DNA from: Codonopsis lanceolata
Lineage: Eukaryota; Streptophyta; Magnoliopsida; Asterales; Campanulaceae
NCBI GenBank assembly: GCA_013146195.2
Contig: CM028379.1
Location: 88,393,401-88,457,400, forward strand
DNA: 64,000 bases
Direction of reading: 5' to 3'
Shown here: one piece after another, positions 23,080 through 35,476 of the stretch
Layout of the letters: the number at the start of each line of letters is the position of its first letter
How positions within the stretch are numbered: the first letter of the stretch is position 1
The notes under the pieces: model-generated
What the model was told of the DNA's origin: nothing
Seen by the model: the letters and a program-made list of their open reading frames with translations, nothing else
Database searches by the model: none
Position numbers and translations under genes: made by a program

Positions 23080-23091
23080 TGGTATCAGAGC
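23080..23091 (+). other. Primer-binding site, initiator tRNA-Met
   Basis: tggtatcagagc, two bases past the LTR end; complementary to the 3' end of initiator tRNA-Met, as usual in copia elements. Confidence 0.85.
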
Positions 23092-23146
23092 CTTACTCTT
23101 TGAAAACAAGTTTTTCCAAGATTAAACTCTTGAGAGATACGATAAA

Positions 23147-23971
23147 ATGGCACAAACACACTACATGCTGCCTACATCTAATGCTAACCACGTCCCAATA
23201 TTGGACGAAGGACATTTTGATGTATGGAAGGATAAAGTAATGAGATTTATGAATTCTATTGACAACAGATTATGGAAATGTGTTACTACAGGTCAACATG
23301 TACCAATGAAGCCAAATCTTCTAGCCTCCATTGCTGGGAATCCTGAAGAAGTACCTAAAGAAGAAACTGAATGGATAGAGGATGATAGAAAGCTGGTAGA
23401 ACTTGACAGCAAAGCAATCAACATAATCACCAGCTCTTTAGACACAAGCACATACCAGCAAGTGATTCGATGTACAACTGCAAAAGAGATGTGGGAAGCT
23501 CTTGTGGAATACTTGGAAGGAGACCAAGACACAAGAGACAACAGAAAATATACATACATCCAGCAGCTTGATTCCTTCAAAAAGGATCCTAAGGAAACCT
23601 TGAGACAAGCATACGATCGCTTAAGTGAGGTAATAAATAGTTGTTTTTCTCTTGGTAAAACGTATGACAAAAAGGAAATGAACATGAGGTTTCTAGGCTC
23701 TCTAGGTAGCTAATGGCATGTTAAGACCACGGCTATGAAAGAATCCAAGAACTTAAACGAGATGACTCTCCGTAGTCTCTACGCAAGTTTGAAGGTTTAT
23801 GAACTTAAAGTAAATCAAGCTCTAGAGCAAGACAAACAGTTCAGAACTGTGTCCTTGCCAGCCATGGTCCAAGAAGAAATCACTGTTGAAAACAAACCTT
23901 CCACTTCTTCCTGTGAAAATGATTTTTTATCAGATGAACAATTTGTCATGTTTGTAAAACGTTTTCAATAA
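23147..23971 (+). pseudogene. Sirevirus gag, N-terminal part
   Basis: Gag capsid region starting at ATG 23147. UBN2-type motifs are visible: FDVWKDKVMRFM, AKEMWEALVEYLEG, NRKYTYIQQLDSF and NMRFLGSL. An in-frame TAA (23711-23713) interrupts it where the family continues, and the same frame reads on (KESKNLNEMTLRSLYASL) to a second TAA at 23969-23971. Twenty-eight bases later the solo Tat LTR begins, separating this part from the zinc-knuckle part. Confidence 0.85.
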
Positions 23972-23999
23972 TTCACAAAATATGGAAGGAAGAACACAC

Positions 24000-25840
24000 T
24001 GTGAGGTTCCCGGGGCGTGCTCCCGCGCCCCGCGCGCCCTTGGATAGGGGTGCGCGTACGTGCGGATGCGGGACACCACTGCTCTCGTTCCATCCTCCCT
24101 TGTTTAGGGAAGACGAAATCAAAAGTGCGAGAGGAGTGATGTCTATATTAGCACGTTGGAATGTGCCTCGGTTGCCTTGAGTGGATTTTTTATCCAATAT
24201 GGGAACTGATGGTTTCCCGCATCAAGTTATCCCTTGTTTAGGGGATACCAGGATATGGGAATGCATTACCCTTTCATTCCCATTTTCCCTTTTTTAGGGG
24301 AAAACGGAAAAGTGCAAAAAAGGATATTGCGACGCCCCCACTATGGATTTATTGAAAATAGCCTTATTGCCCATTCAGATTACTATGGGAGCTTTGGGTT
24401 CCCCGCATCAAGTTATCCCTTGTTTAGGGGATACCAGGATATGGGAATGCATCACCCCTCCATTCCCATATCTCCCTTTTTTAGGGGAGAACGGGAAAGT
24501 GCAAAGAGGGAATGCTGCGAGGCCCCACTGAATCCGAAAGTTTTATAGTCGCCATCTTTATTTTAAGGCAAATAAAGCAAAACCAAAGAAAAGAAAAATA
24601 AACCAGAGAAAAAAGAAAATGGGTTCGGAGGCTAAGTTACGAGTTGGGAAGGTGCTAGGCACCCAACTCGTCCTTTCGGTCTCGAAAATGGTTTTTGGCT
24701 GAAGTATGATTATTGTCACATTTATTTAGAAAATAAATAAGGTATTAAAATGACAAGGAAATTTAAACAAATAAATTTGTGGCCACATTATTTACGGACT
24801 CGCAGCCGTCTCCTTCCAATAATTACAAACATATTTAAGAATATTTGGCCATTATAACGGCTCTTTTACATAATATTTTCTATTCTAATCCGGGCAGCAC
24901 AACGGCTTATATGGGCTACATTGCGCCGGATTTAAATAACAACTTTTAAAAAATAAATAAAAGATAGAAAATGTAAATAAATATAAATAAGCGACGCTCT
25001 TAAAGGTTTTACCTTTTAGAGCGGCGGTGTGCTGGCTCTGTCCTTCAAGGAGAGGGAGTCTTTTTGTTGTTTGTGTAGTTGTTGTTTTGAGTTGGGCAGA
25101 ATGACTGCTTTATTTCTGAGGGTTTGGACTTATCAACTCGGGCAGAGTGACAGCTTATTTGGGTAGGTTTTGGCCTTTTTGGTTGGGCGGAACTTAGACT
25201 TAATTTTTGACTTTTCAGCTCGTTACTCGGGCAAAGTAACAGCTTATTTTGAGATTTTTGGACTGGGGAAATAAGGTGGATACCTAACAACTAGGCTAGG
25301 GATCACTTATAACCTATGGGTTTTGATTTTGGCAGAGTTTGGACGGGGTTTGGAGATTCTAGGGGTTTCCACTCACCTATCTCGCACCTCTCGTAATAAC
25401 TTATCGAATGATCGCAGAAGCAGAGCTTCGCTACGATTTTTCTATCGCGTAACTGAGCAGCTCAAATGAGAGGCCATGGGTCTCTATTTATACTGAATGA
25501 GAGGATACGCTGGGCATTTGTGCGTTTGTTCTCTGTGCATCAGCAGCTTGTACCGCATGCTTAAGGAGTTGTACCATTTCAATTATAAGAGAGCGCACAG
25601 TAATGTGCATGGTGCGGCCAAGGAACCCTTGGTGCGGCACCAAGGGTCTTTGGTGCGGCACCATGCAAGCTTCCAAGTTCCAAATTTTTGCACTTTCCCC
25701 CCCCTGCAGTTCACTGTTTCGCGCATCCTGCTTTTCCTTTCGCATTTTTGACTCCTGTAACTTGACATTTGTTAGGTTTTAACAGTTCTTGATATTTTAT
25801 GTCAGTCACATACCAGGGGTACGAAATTAGGGTGTCTACA
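24000..25840 (-). mobile_element. Solo LTR of the Tat family inside Sirevirus gag
   Basis: Perfect 5-bp target duplications cacac flank it (23995-23999 and 25841-25845). On the minus strand it begins tgtagacaccc and ends with tcccgggaacctcaca. It has the same two ~187-bp internal direct repeats as the other Tat LTRs (from about 24226 and 24412), and a minus-strand TATA box (gtataaata) at 25485-25492. No internal sequence is present, so it is the product of LTR-LTR recombination. Confidence 0.95.
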
Positions 25841-25845
25841 CACAC

Positions 25846-27224
25846 ACCAACAACCTTTTAGAAAGAATGGTGAAAGCTCATCTAAGGAAGAGCTTGTGTG
25901 TTACAACTGTAGAAAACATGGTCATTTTGCCTCAAAATGTCCTAAGCCAAAATTTGAAGCATACCGAAAACCCTCTTTTAGAAAATTTCAAAAACAAAAG
26001 GGTATGTTGGCTGAAGACATAGAAGACAAACAGGTTGCTACATGGTTTGAGACTGATTCAGAAGAGGAGGAAGATGATTGTGAGCAAGCTAACATATGCT
26101 TAATAGCTCATGATTCAGGTCCTACCTATGACTCTGAAAATGAAGTCGAAGTTTCACCTAGTCCAATGGATAAAAGTGAAATCAATAGTGACAGCTTTAG
26201 TAAGGAAGAACTTCTCAAGGATAATCAAGATATGCTTGAAGAATTTAATTCCTCTAGAGTAGCCTATGTTAAACTGGCAAAGAACTGTGAGAAACTTACT
26301 GCTGAGAAATCTCTGATGGCAGCTGAGATCCAAACTCTCAATAGCTGTCAACAAGAGAGTATCAAACTGAAGGAAGAGAACTAATTTCTTTATGACAAAA
26401 TTGATTGTCTTTCTGAGCACATCAAAGGTCTTAACCTAGAGAAAATTGCCTTGCAAAAGACAATTGACTCCTGGAACAGCTCCAAGGATGCATTCGAAGA
26501 AATCTTTTCTAGCCAAAAATCTAATAATGATAAAACTGGCATAGGATATTCAGATGTGCCTCTTTCGACAATCTCTTCAGTCATAGAGAAAGGTGAATCC
26601 TCCGAGACTGCTAATGATATATCTTTCTCTAAACAGACATTCGGAAATATAGGGAAACAAGGCCTTGGCTATTCTAGTGTCCCTTACGTCTACCCCAAAG
26701 TTCAGAAAGGAAAAGCCAAGATGACTGACTCAAATGAGAAACCTGAAAAGGTAACGGGAGAGAAAGTGAAGTCTGCCGGCAACAACTATGCTAAGGCAAA
26801 GTCTGCTGATGGTAGACCTACTAAACCTCTACCGGTAACTATCAAGTTTGTCTATGAAACAGGCAAGGCTCCTTTACCTGGTGAAGGTAAACTTAAAGGT
26901 ATTCTACCAAATCCTCCTGAAAAGGTAATCAAAAGAAAAGCTAAAGCTAAGTCTGATGGCAACCTACCTAGGAAGATTCAAAAAAAACCAATTAAGTCTA
27001 CCATCAACAAGCAAGCTGAACCAAAATTGGATGTCAAGAAAAGGAATGATCATAAACACTCTTCAGTTGAAGACACTAACAGTTCTCTGTGGACTTTCCA
27101 TTTATGTCATTCTTGTAATTGTCTAGGCCATCTGGCCCCAGAATGCCTGCGAAGGTTCACTCCAAGATCTGAGAGACCTAGTTCTCTCAAGGTCAAGCAG
27201 GTATGGGTTCCAAAAGGTTGCTAA
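25846..27224 (+). pseudogene. Sirevirus gag, zinc-knuckle and C-terminal part
   Basis: Contains CYNCRKHGHFASKC (Cys-x2-Cys-x4-His-x4-Cys) near 25900, an acidic region (DSEEEEDDCEQ), a coiled-coil-like Glu/Lys/Leu stretch, a Lys-rich tail and a second knuckle CHSCNCLGHLAPEC near 27105. In-frame TAA codons at 26382 and 27222 and a one-base shift near 25858 break it. Confidence 0.8.
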
Positions 27225-27290
27225 TCCTTAGGACCCGAAAGAAAATAAAGGGTACCTTGTTGCTTTAATTTTTTTTTTCAGGAATGCTTC

Positions 27291-28765
27291 ATGGCTATAG
27301 AATCAGAAAACAAAGACATCTGGTACCTGGACAGTGGCTGCTCAAGATACATGACTAGGAATAGAAGTCTTCTTACAGATATAGCTGAAGCTAAAGGACC
27401 CACTGTTATTTTCGGAGACAATGCAAGAGGAAAAACAATTGGATATGGCTCAATCACTAGAGGAAGTCTCTCCATCAATAAAGTTTCTTTAGTGAGTGGC
27501 CTAAAGCACAATCTGTTGAGCATATCCCAATTTTGCGACAAAGGACTACTATGCCAATTCAACTCCAACCAGTGCCTCATCAAAGACAGTGAATCCTGCT
27601 CTACAATACTGACCGACAATAGACAAGGAAACGTCTATGTCGTGGACTTAAATCTTCTAGGGAGATTCTCAAGCCTTTTCCTAGTAGCTAACAACGTTCG
27701 TGACAACAGCTGGCTATGGCACAAGCGTCTCAGTCACCTCAACTTCAAGCACCTCTCCAAGCTCTCCAAAAACGGGCTTGTCAAAGGTCTACCTACGGTG
27801 TCTGCCGACCATGACAGAAGTTGTAAAGCTTGCCAACTAGGAAAACTTTCTCTTCTGGTACAAATTTATGTGGACGACATCATCTTTGGATCAACTAACC
27901 AAAGCCTGTGTAAAAGATTCGAGAAGCTGATGCAAAGCAAGTTCGAGATGAGCATGATGGGTGAACTTACCTACTTTCTAGGACTGCAGATACAACAGAC
28001 TTCCGACGGAATCTTCATCAGCCAAACCAAATATGCAAAGGAACTAATCAAGAAGTTCGGTGTTGATTCAGCTAAAGGATTTGAAACTCCAATGTCTACC
28101 GACTGTCATCTTGACAAAGATGAGAAGGGAAAGCAAGAGAACATGACCAAGTACCAAGGAATCATAGGTTCACTTCTTTGTGTTTGTGCTAGATTTCAGG
28201 CAGATCCAAAGGAGTCACATTTGCTTGCTACCAAACGTATCATCAGATATGTTTCAAAAACGACAAATCTAGGCATCTGGTATTCCAAAAACAACAATTT
28301 CAATCTAGTTGGATACTCAGATGTAGATTATGCAGCCTGCAAAGTGAGCAGAAGAAGCACCAGTGGGACTTGTCAATTCCTTGGAAATAGACTTGTCTCA
28401 TGGTCTTGCAAGAAACAAGGATCAGTTGCAAACTCAACCACTGAATACATTCTTTGCAAGTAGTTGTTGCTCTCAACTCCTATGGATGAAGCAACAACTA
28501 GTGGACTACAACATCAAGGCGCAAGCGCCCAATCATGTGTGACAACACATCGGCAATTCGTCTCAAAAATCGATGATGCACTCCAAGACAAAACACATTG
28601 ATATCCGTTATCACTTCCTCAAAGATCATGTGGAGAAAGGTAACATCAGTTTGGAATATGTTCCAACTGAGCATCAATTGGCTGACATTCTCACATAACC
28701 ACTGGATGCCACCAGGTTTGCTTATTTAAGGAGAAATATTGGTATGATTGATCCTACTGCTTAAT
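27291..28765 (+). pseudogene. Sirevirus pol with an in-frame internal deletion
   Basis: A 390-codon open frame (27291-28463) begins in the protease (IWYLDSGCSRYMT, aspartic DSG motif). It continues through pre-integrase (WLWHKRLSHLNFKHLSKL, CKACQLGK) and then jumps, at about 27850, straight to the reverse transcriptase active site LLVQIYVDDIIFGSTN. The whole integrase core and the front half of the reverse transcriptase are missing without loss of frame. RNase H follows (SRRSTSGTCQFLG). After 28463 the frame shifts, and RNase H remnants (WMKQQLVDYNIKAQ, SLEYVPTEHQLADIL) run to about 28765. It cannot encode integrase. Confidence 0.85.
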
Positions 28766-29470
28766 TTCAAAGTTTTTTTAAAGTTTCTTTCATACCGGTA
28801 GACTTAGTTTTAGACTGATCGGAAGACGTAAGTTTCCCTTTACCGGAAGACTTCAAGGTCAGTATTCTTACTTAGTCTATTTTTATTAAAGAGGTTTCTA
28901 AAGCAATATAAGGGGTCAAGAATAAAATTGGGTACTTGGAAAATATCTTAAGTTCCCGCTTTTTCACTAAAATTTTCTCGCCTTTAAATAGACCTTGAAC
29001 CGCCTTTTGCAAAACTTTACGGAACCCCTTTGATAAAATATTTCTCTCTCTATTCATACCCTCTCTGTGTAACTGCTTTCTGCAAATCCAAATCCTTCTT
29101 GTTTCTTCTTCTCATCAACAGCAATGTTATGTTCTTCTCTACTCTCTACTTGAAACTTATTGTTTTCTATTTTGCATTTCATTTCATAACCTAAAATTGT
29201 TTTGGAATACAAACGGTCATCTTCGAGTTTCTACAGTATTCGCCATTGTTGTTCTTAAAAACCTAGAAAACTAACAGTCGTTTATGTATTTTCATTGTTT
29301 ATTCTAATGGAAAACTTATGTTATACATTTCTCGGGTGTGGATACACTAAACATTCTAGGGTTTCAAGTTTTCGTTTCGAAAAATTCCAATTATTTCAGA
29401 AAACCTTGAAATTTCTGCTTGTTTAGTTCTTAAGGTGAAAAGCCCTAATTTTTGTTTGCTTTTCTTTCAG
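28766..29470 (+). other. Spacer between pol and the env-like frame
   Basis: Non-coding. Three copies of a cggnagac-type word lie at 28793-28855. The spacer ends in a pyrimidine-rich acceptor (ttttctttcag, ending 29470), suggesting a spliced transcript for the next frame. Confidence 0.5.
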
Positions 29471-32123
29471 GCAAAAACCTCAAAATCTAAGCGTGAAAGA
29501 AATCGAAACCGAACCGACATTCCTCCAAGTACGGATGTCAACCTTCCGGGATATCCAACCTTTCCCGCCTCTCATGACATAATAGTGGCCCCGGACCCAA
29601 AGCTGTATATTCCAGGGATGTTCATTGATCTTCCGACTGTCTGCTCGATAGCTTCCGGCGTCAAAGCATACGATGACATGAACGCCTCTGGCATACTTCC
29701 TCTCTTCTGCCTCAACGACAAGAACTACAGTATCATTCTGGCAGAAGAATTTTATCAGAGGATGGAACTCATGAACCCGAATGCTCTACGAGGATGGATT
29801 AGGGGCCGACCAATCTCCATCACCGCCAAGAATATTTCCACCATCATCGATGTACACTTTGGTGGACCTCTTGAAGCAACCATTGCTGAGGATGTACATG
29901 CCTGGGAAGTAATAAGAGGAGTAGATACTTAGAGAAAACCACAAGGGAAAATGCTCTGAAATCTCTTCCCTCTTCACATCTACTGCTCCAGCCACCTTAT
30001 TGACAAAGGGCTTCTATTCAAGAGTGGAGCACATGACATGTTCACGGCTCAACAGATCAACCTAACAAGTGTCGTATTCCTTCAGCTCCGTCTCAACTGG
30101 GGGGCCGTCATCTTCAACGAATTGAAGCAGTGGGTAGAGAAAGCTAAGAACAACCCCACCTGCAAGCGACCCTTCGTAAGGCTGATCAATGCCCTTCTCA
30201 GAGATGATGCCAATGTCAACTCTTCATTGAAGGAAGACAAACTGATTGTAGTGGCCAAGGAGAAGCAGTTAACCGCTTCGTTGTTCAGCAAATACTCTGA
30301 ATATGAGAACAAGCGAAGGCTGCAAAAGGGTCTACCGCCCGTCTCCATAGACAAAGTGGCCAAGCCTGTACCGATCTTGGTTACTCGCTTCAACGTGGAA
30401 GCACATGACGCAGCCAGCAGAACCTTCAAAAAGGCCTCTGCAAAGTTTGATGATCAAGTGGCCACGTCTCTCCATTAAAAAGCCAAAGACTTGGCTGATG
30501 AGGCAGAACGGCTGCTAAGAACCAAGATGGCAGCCAAGGGCGAGAAGAAGACTAGGCCGGAAGATGCAGTGCCTACTGAAGAGGAGCAGACCAGATGGAT
30601 TAGGAAGGAGATGAAGGAAGGCCAAAAGAACAAGGCACCAGCCCAGTCCAGCCATCCCTCACCTCCACCATCCTCTCCACACACAACCAACCTCCTCTCA
30701 ATCCAAAGACCAACCTTCTTCTCAATCCAAAAGACCACCCTCACCCTCTCCCCGCACCCACTCCTAAACCAAAACGAAGGAGACTTCGTAAAACCTTTGA
30801 AGACCAACCACCACCAGCCACTCCTGCCACTACCGATGAAGCCGCTGAGTCTCCTATTCAGCCGCTAAGGAAGAAAAGGAGATCTACTGGTACCAAGCCC
30901 TCTACCTCCAGCCAACCAACTACTACCAACGCCCAACCATCTACCAACACCCAACCAACTTCCACTACTTCTAGCCAACCCTCTACCGCCACACCCACCC
31001 AACAACCCATTCTTCCTGAGTCATCTACTCAGAGGAATTCACCACCTCCGGAGGAGCCTATCCCTCAGGAGGAGCCAGCCAGAACCCCCACTCCCCCTCC
31101 TCCTTCACCTTTCAACTACTCACCTGACCCTTCTACCCCTTCCTCACCTCAAACCCAACCAACAACTTCATCACCACAACCAACTCCAATCCCTCCCACA
31201 AAGCCAATAGACTCTGCTGCTGCCAAGTTCCTTTTTGAACTTTCTTCAGTAGCAGACCTATTCACCCCTGACCAACAACAACCTCCTCAACCTTCCTTTC
31301 GCAAACCAAAATCCCTCTACCTGCCCTTCTTTACGGTTCTCTACCGACCCCTTACCCGAACCATCCCATGTCAGTGACAATTCTGACACTGACATTGAGA
31401 TTGATTTCCCACCAACCCCTCCTCCCCCCACCTATAACCATATCTTCCTCTACCAACACCATACCAACCCAGGACTCGTCCTCTTCCGAATCCATCACTC
31501 CTCCACTCCAACAACCTCTATGGCCTGACGTGTCTACCTCTATCGGCACAATTCACATTGGCCAAGCAACCTCTTCCTATCAGCCAGCCAATGATGAAGT
31601 TTTGTCAAGGCTAGATGCCATCTACCAACGGCTAGGCGAGCTTAGAAGCATCTCTACCGCTACCGCCGAAATAGCCACTGCAGTTTCTAAGGCAAATGAC
31701 CGGACTGCCACTCTTCTTCGACAATTTCAAGAGGATGTCTGGACTCGCTTTGGGCGGATACAACATGACTTCACAGATGTCAAGATCAACATTGAAGCTC
31801 AACGAGATGAGTGTGTACGTATCTGCTCCTCCCTTTTCTACAAGCTTTTCCATGCCATTACTCTTCATCTCGGCAGCGGTCGTCCTCCTGTTCTAGAGCT
31901 CAACCATATTGCTAGAGACTCTGCTCACGACGTTATGAATGCTAATCGTGATCGTGATCTGGCCATCACGGAGGAGAAGCAAATGAGGTCAATCAACAGA
32001 ATGCTGATGGAAGAGAATAGCCGTCTTCGTGAAGAACTGGACTACCGTTCTCGTTCCACCAGACCTCCTACTGATGCAGATGACGAGTACAAACGCAGAA
32101 TGGAAGAGCTAGAGAGAGAATGA
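29471..32123 (+). pseudogene. Sirevirus third (env-like) frame
   Basis: It follows the acceptor at 29470. The N-terminal part has a fold resembling 'putative plant transposon protein' domains (LPLFCLNDKN, EEFYQRMELMNP, GWIRGRPISITAKNIST). The middle is very Pro/Thr/Ser-rich (30640-31370). The C-terminal part (31590-32123) is predicted coiled coil (LDAIYQRLGELRS, EEKQMRSINRMLMEEN, RRMEELERE). In-frame stops (29930, 29960, 30476) and frameshifts near 30868-31368 break it. I see no convincing membrane segment. Sirevirus third frames are called env-like by position; their function is unknown. Confidence 0.65.
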
Positions 32124-32564
32124 AGGGAAAAGGAGGTTGCAGACAAAGGAAAAGGGAAAAGACCTTGGTAGTTTTTGTATCTTTTCTTCCCTTACCTTTG
32201 TATTTATCTTACATTTTGAAAACTCTGTTATATGTAAACGTCTTGTTTATAAATACAGAAGATTAATTGATTTCAAAATTGTCTTGTTTAAATTCTTGTT
32301 ACTTTACTCTCTATATCTGTTTAGAATTTAAACAACCAATTTAAATTTATTTGAACTGCTACTAATCTATGTGTTGTTCTATGATTTTTTATACCCTTGT
32401 ATGCACTTAGATTAGTTCCTTACAATTGAGGTGCTCTTCTGTTTGATAGAGGCATGTCTTCTGCTACATTATATATAAATTTCTCAGACATGCTATTATC
32501 TATCACATAGTCTGTTTTAGCCCTCATTTGTAGTAATGATGAACATATATAAATAGGAGGAGAT
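32124..32564 (+). other. Sirevirus 3' tail with polypurine tract
   Basis: Non-coding AT-rich tail. A purine tract aggaggaga (32555-32563) lies one base before the 3' LTR and is the likely plus-strand primer. Confidence 0.7.
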
Positions 32565-32587
32565 TGTTGATTCTTATGTTAGATTGT
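32565..32587 (+). repeat. Sirevirus 3' LTR, first part
   Basis: tgttgattcttatgttagat matches the start of the 5' LTR. It is broken after about 23 bp by a LINE fragment; about 55 bp of LTR present in the 5' copy are missing at the junction. Confidence 0.85.
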
Positions 32588-34276
32588 TGATTGGAATGTT
32601 ATTTGTAGAACCATGGACGAAGGGGGTTTAGGTATTCGTTCATTAACTCAAGTGATGGAATCTCTGCAAGCCAAATTAGCATGGGCTGTGTTGTCGGGTT
32701 CTAGTCTATGGGCGCAGTATGCTCGCTCGAAATACGGCACAACAGCGAACAACAGGACTATGTCTTCGGTTTGCAAATCTATCTACAACCATATGGCAGA
32801 TCTTCATGACAACAGTAGATGGGTTATAGGCCGAGGGGAGATATCTTTTTGGGGAGAAAACTGGTGTGGTTCCAGATTTGAAGGACCACAGCCGATGGAT
32901 ATTAATCTAAGGGTGAGAGAGGCTCTGCCAATTTTGGAACAGTTTGCTCATCTGTTAACCGCTGAGGATTATTTGAAAGCTCAACGGACTCGAATTCAGG
33001 ATCACAAGGACGATGTTCTAGTATATATCCACACAAACTCAGGTGAGTTTCGGGTTAAAGAACAGCGAGAATAGGGTGAAGTGGCAAGGCTTGGGCTAAA
33101 AGATTTGGCAAAAGTGGTTGCCTTTCAATATCAGTGGGTTCATGTGGAAGTTGTATCATGGTGCTTTGCCTGTTGACTTGCGCCTCCATTCTAAACAGGT
33201 GGCTTTGGCTTCGAAATGTGTTTGCTGTTTTCAGAATCACCAACAAGAATCTATTGCTCATCTTTTTGTGCATTCAGAAACAGCCAGGTACATTTGGGAG
33301 AAACTTGCTAGATATTTTCATACCATCTCGTCATACAATTCTGTGCAACATTTATGTGACATCTGGTTGGCGAGATCTTCGGCCAAAACTCAAGTTGGGG
33401 CGTGCAAGATTGGTGTGTTAATGGTGGGTTGTTGGGAGATATGGAAAGCGAGATGTGGGGCAATTTTTGGCGATAAACCCATGCAACGTGAAGGCATTTT
33501 TAGACGCATTTCCAGCAGCGTGCAAGATATCATGAGAGGGTTTAAACCGAAGAAGGCAAGTAGTTCTCTGGGCAGTATCAGTTTACAGTGCCTTGGGGTG
33601 GTGGTGCACAAAGTTTTATGGAATAAAGGTAATTGGTTGCGCTGGGAACCTCCATTGAGTGATAGTTATAAACTTAATACAGATGGCTCGGCTAGGAATG
33701 GTTTATGTACAGGCGGTGGCGTTATTCGGGACAAATGTGGTTCTTTGGTTTGTGCTTTCTCTTGTTTCTATGGTCAAGGCACGAACATGTATGCAGAGAT
33801 TATGGCTTTACGAGATGGCCTAATTATGAGCAGAAGAATGCATATTAACAGACTGTTTGTTGAAACAGATTCTTTAGTGGCGACTAATGGTTTATTGGGG
33901 CGACATCATTTTCCGTGGAAATATGACAGTGAGCTTTTCGATTGTAAAAACTTGTTAGGAGAATATGGTATTCAGCATGTTTACAGGGAAATAAATAGGA
34001 TGGCTGATAAGCTTGCGGAGGTGGCCTATGCGGACAGGATGTATAGATTGTATGATTCTTTGGCTCAACTTCCCCCTGTTGTTCGACAAGTTTTACGAGA
34101 TGATGCCATGGGTATTTATAATTTTAGAAAATGAGTCAGCGGGTAGATGTGTTTGTTGGGTTTCTCATGTTTCATGATGATAGGCTCCTTTGTCCACCCG
34201 TGTGTGGGTTTGGTAAGTGTATTTCTTCTTATAGTTTTATTTTAATAAATTTGTGCGGTGCCGTCCTGTTTCTTCC
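32588..34276 (+). mobile_element. 5'-truncated LINE in the Sirevirus 3' LTR
   Basis: Only the ORF2 C-terminus and 3' tail are present. The 3' end 'gtgcggtgccgtcctgtttc' resembles the 3' end of the LINE at 16750, so both belong to related L1 families. Truncation at the 5' end is usual for LINE insertions. The opposite LTR was hit independently by another LINE. Confidence 0.85.
32613..34134 (+). pseudogene. LINE ORF2 C-terminus: zf-RVT and RNase H
   Basis: The first frame (32613-33074) begins EGGLGIRSLTQVMESLQAKL, the region after the reverse transcriptase, and stops at 33072. After a frameshift, the second frame (33118-34134) has zf-RVT (CVCCFQNHQQESIAHLFVH) and RNase H motifs with all four acidic positions: NTDGSARNGLCTGGG, AEIMALRDGL, VETDS and INRMADKLAE. 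Confidence 0.8.
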
Positions 34277-35476
34277 GTATCGATTAGCATGGCAACTGTG
34301 TATAGAACTTTGCCTTCTATAGTTTTTGTAGGACTTTACAGGTTCAGCAGAAGACCTCTCCACAAGCTTCATCGAAAGACCTGCTTAAAACCCACAACGG
34401 CAGACCTTGTGTCCACCTGGTCTCCTATGACGTGTCCTATCCAGCAATGACTCATTGGATTAATTCAAACTTATTCTAATCATTGTTTGAATTAATCCAA
34501 GACATTCCCTGACATATCAAGCCTCCGAAAGCAACTTTTCGATAAGCAAGAAGACTTTTCGTCCTGAACAGTGAAAGCGAGGAAAAAGCGGTCGTCTCCT
34601 GCATGCGCAACAACTCTCAGATCTGACACCTAAATCGCCCACCTTTTGAAGATCTAAGAAATCATTCCCTGCTCTAGATATCTGTGAAGAGGAAAATCCT
34701 TGACTGACAGCCCCATGCATTTAATGCATACATAAAAGAGCTGTTGAAGTATTCGTCATCTCCAACGGATCTTTTGAAGTGCACCTGCTATAAATACTGC
34801 CATTGAAGACAGAGAGAAATACAACTGTACAGAATCAATCGAACACTTAAAGGATTGCTCTGAAACTCCATAACTCCAAGTCTTACAGCTCAGTGCAATC
34901 AAGAGATCCTCTACAGATCTAGAAGTCCTCGTCAACAACAAGAGGCTGTTCATCAACACTTATTGTTTTAACTTCTTGGTGTTTACATTCATTAACTATA
35001 CTTCTGCACGAATTAAATATCTTGTATTTACAGATATTTAATTCCCTAGACCCTAAACACAAGTCAATATTTTGTACACGATCCATTAGGGATATTCTTT
35101 GTAATTGATCTAGTGGAAAACATAGTGCACTATTTAAATCCAAGGTTGACTACCTTGGTGGTGGACATAGCACTCTTTATAGTGTGAACCATCCCAAAAT
35201 ACTTGTGTTATTTATTACTGTTTGTCTGACATTTGATCTGTTCATTACTTTGATTATCTTTATCCATTTACAGCAGAACTTAAGTAATTTGTAAAAGGTC
35301 TACCGGTAGTACTTATCGGCAGACCTGGAACAACTTCCTTGAAGGTCTTCCGGTACTTCAATCTTTTCAATAGATTACAAGTACCCTTCAAAGAATTTAC
35401 TTAAAAAGTTTTAAGTGTTTAATAAGCTATTCAACCCCCTCTTCTAGCTTATTATTGTGTCACGTTGGGACCCACA
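34277..35476 (+). repeat. Sirevirus 3' LTR, second part
   Basis: Collinear with 16037-16749 and 22593-23077 and ends gggacccaca. The TATA box ctataaata lies at 34788-34796. This copy shows the uninterrupted sequence at the site where the 5' LTR holds the full-length LINE. Confidence 0.9.

Larger units (their letters stand above)
15960..35476 (+). mobile_element. Ty1/copia Sirevirus-type retrotransposon with nested insertions
   Basis: Seen in order: 5' LTR, tRNA-Met primer site, gag, protease, pre-integrase, reverse transcriptase, RNase H, a third (env-like) frame, polypurine tract and 3' LTR. Flanking 5-mers are atcgt (15955-15959) and agcgt (35477-35481), a target duplication with one mismatch. 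Removing the LINEs (16750-22592, 32588-34276) and the solo Tat LTR (24000-25840) leaves about 10.1 kb. The env-like third frame after pol is characteristic of Sireviruses. In the 485 bp before the LTR ends the two LTRs differ at about a dozen sites by eye, so the insertion is fairly old. Confidence 0.9.
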
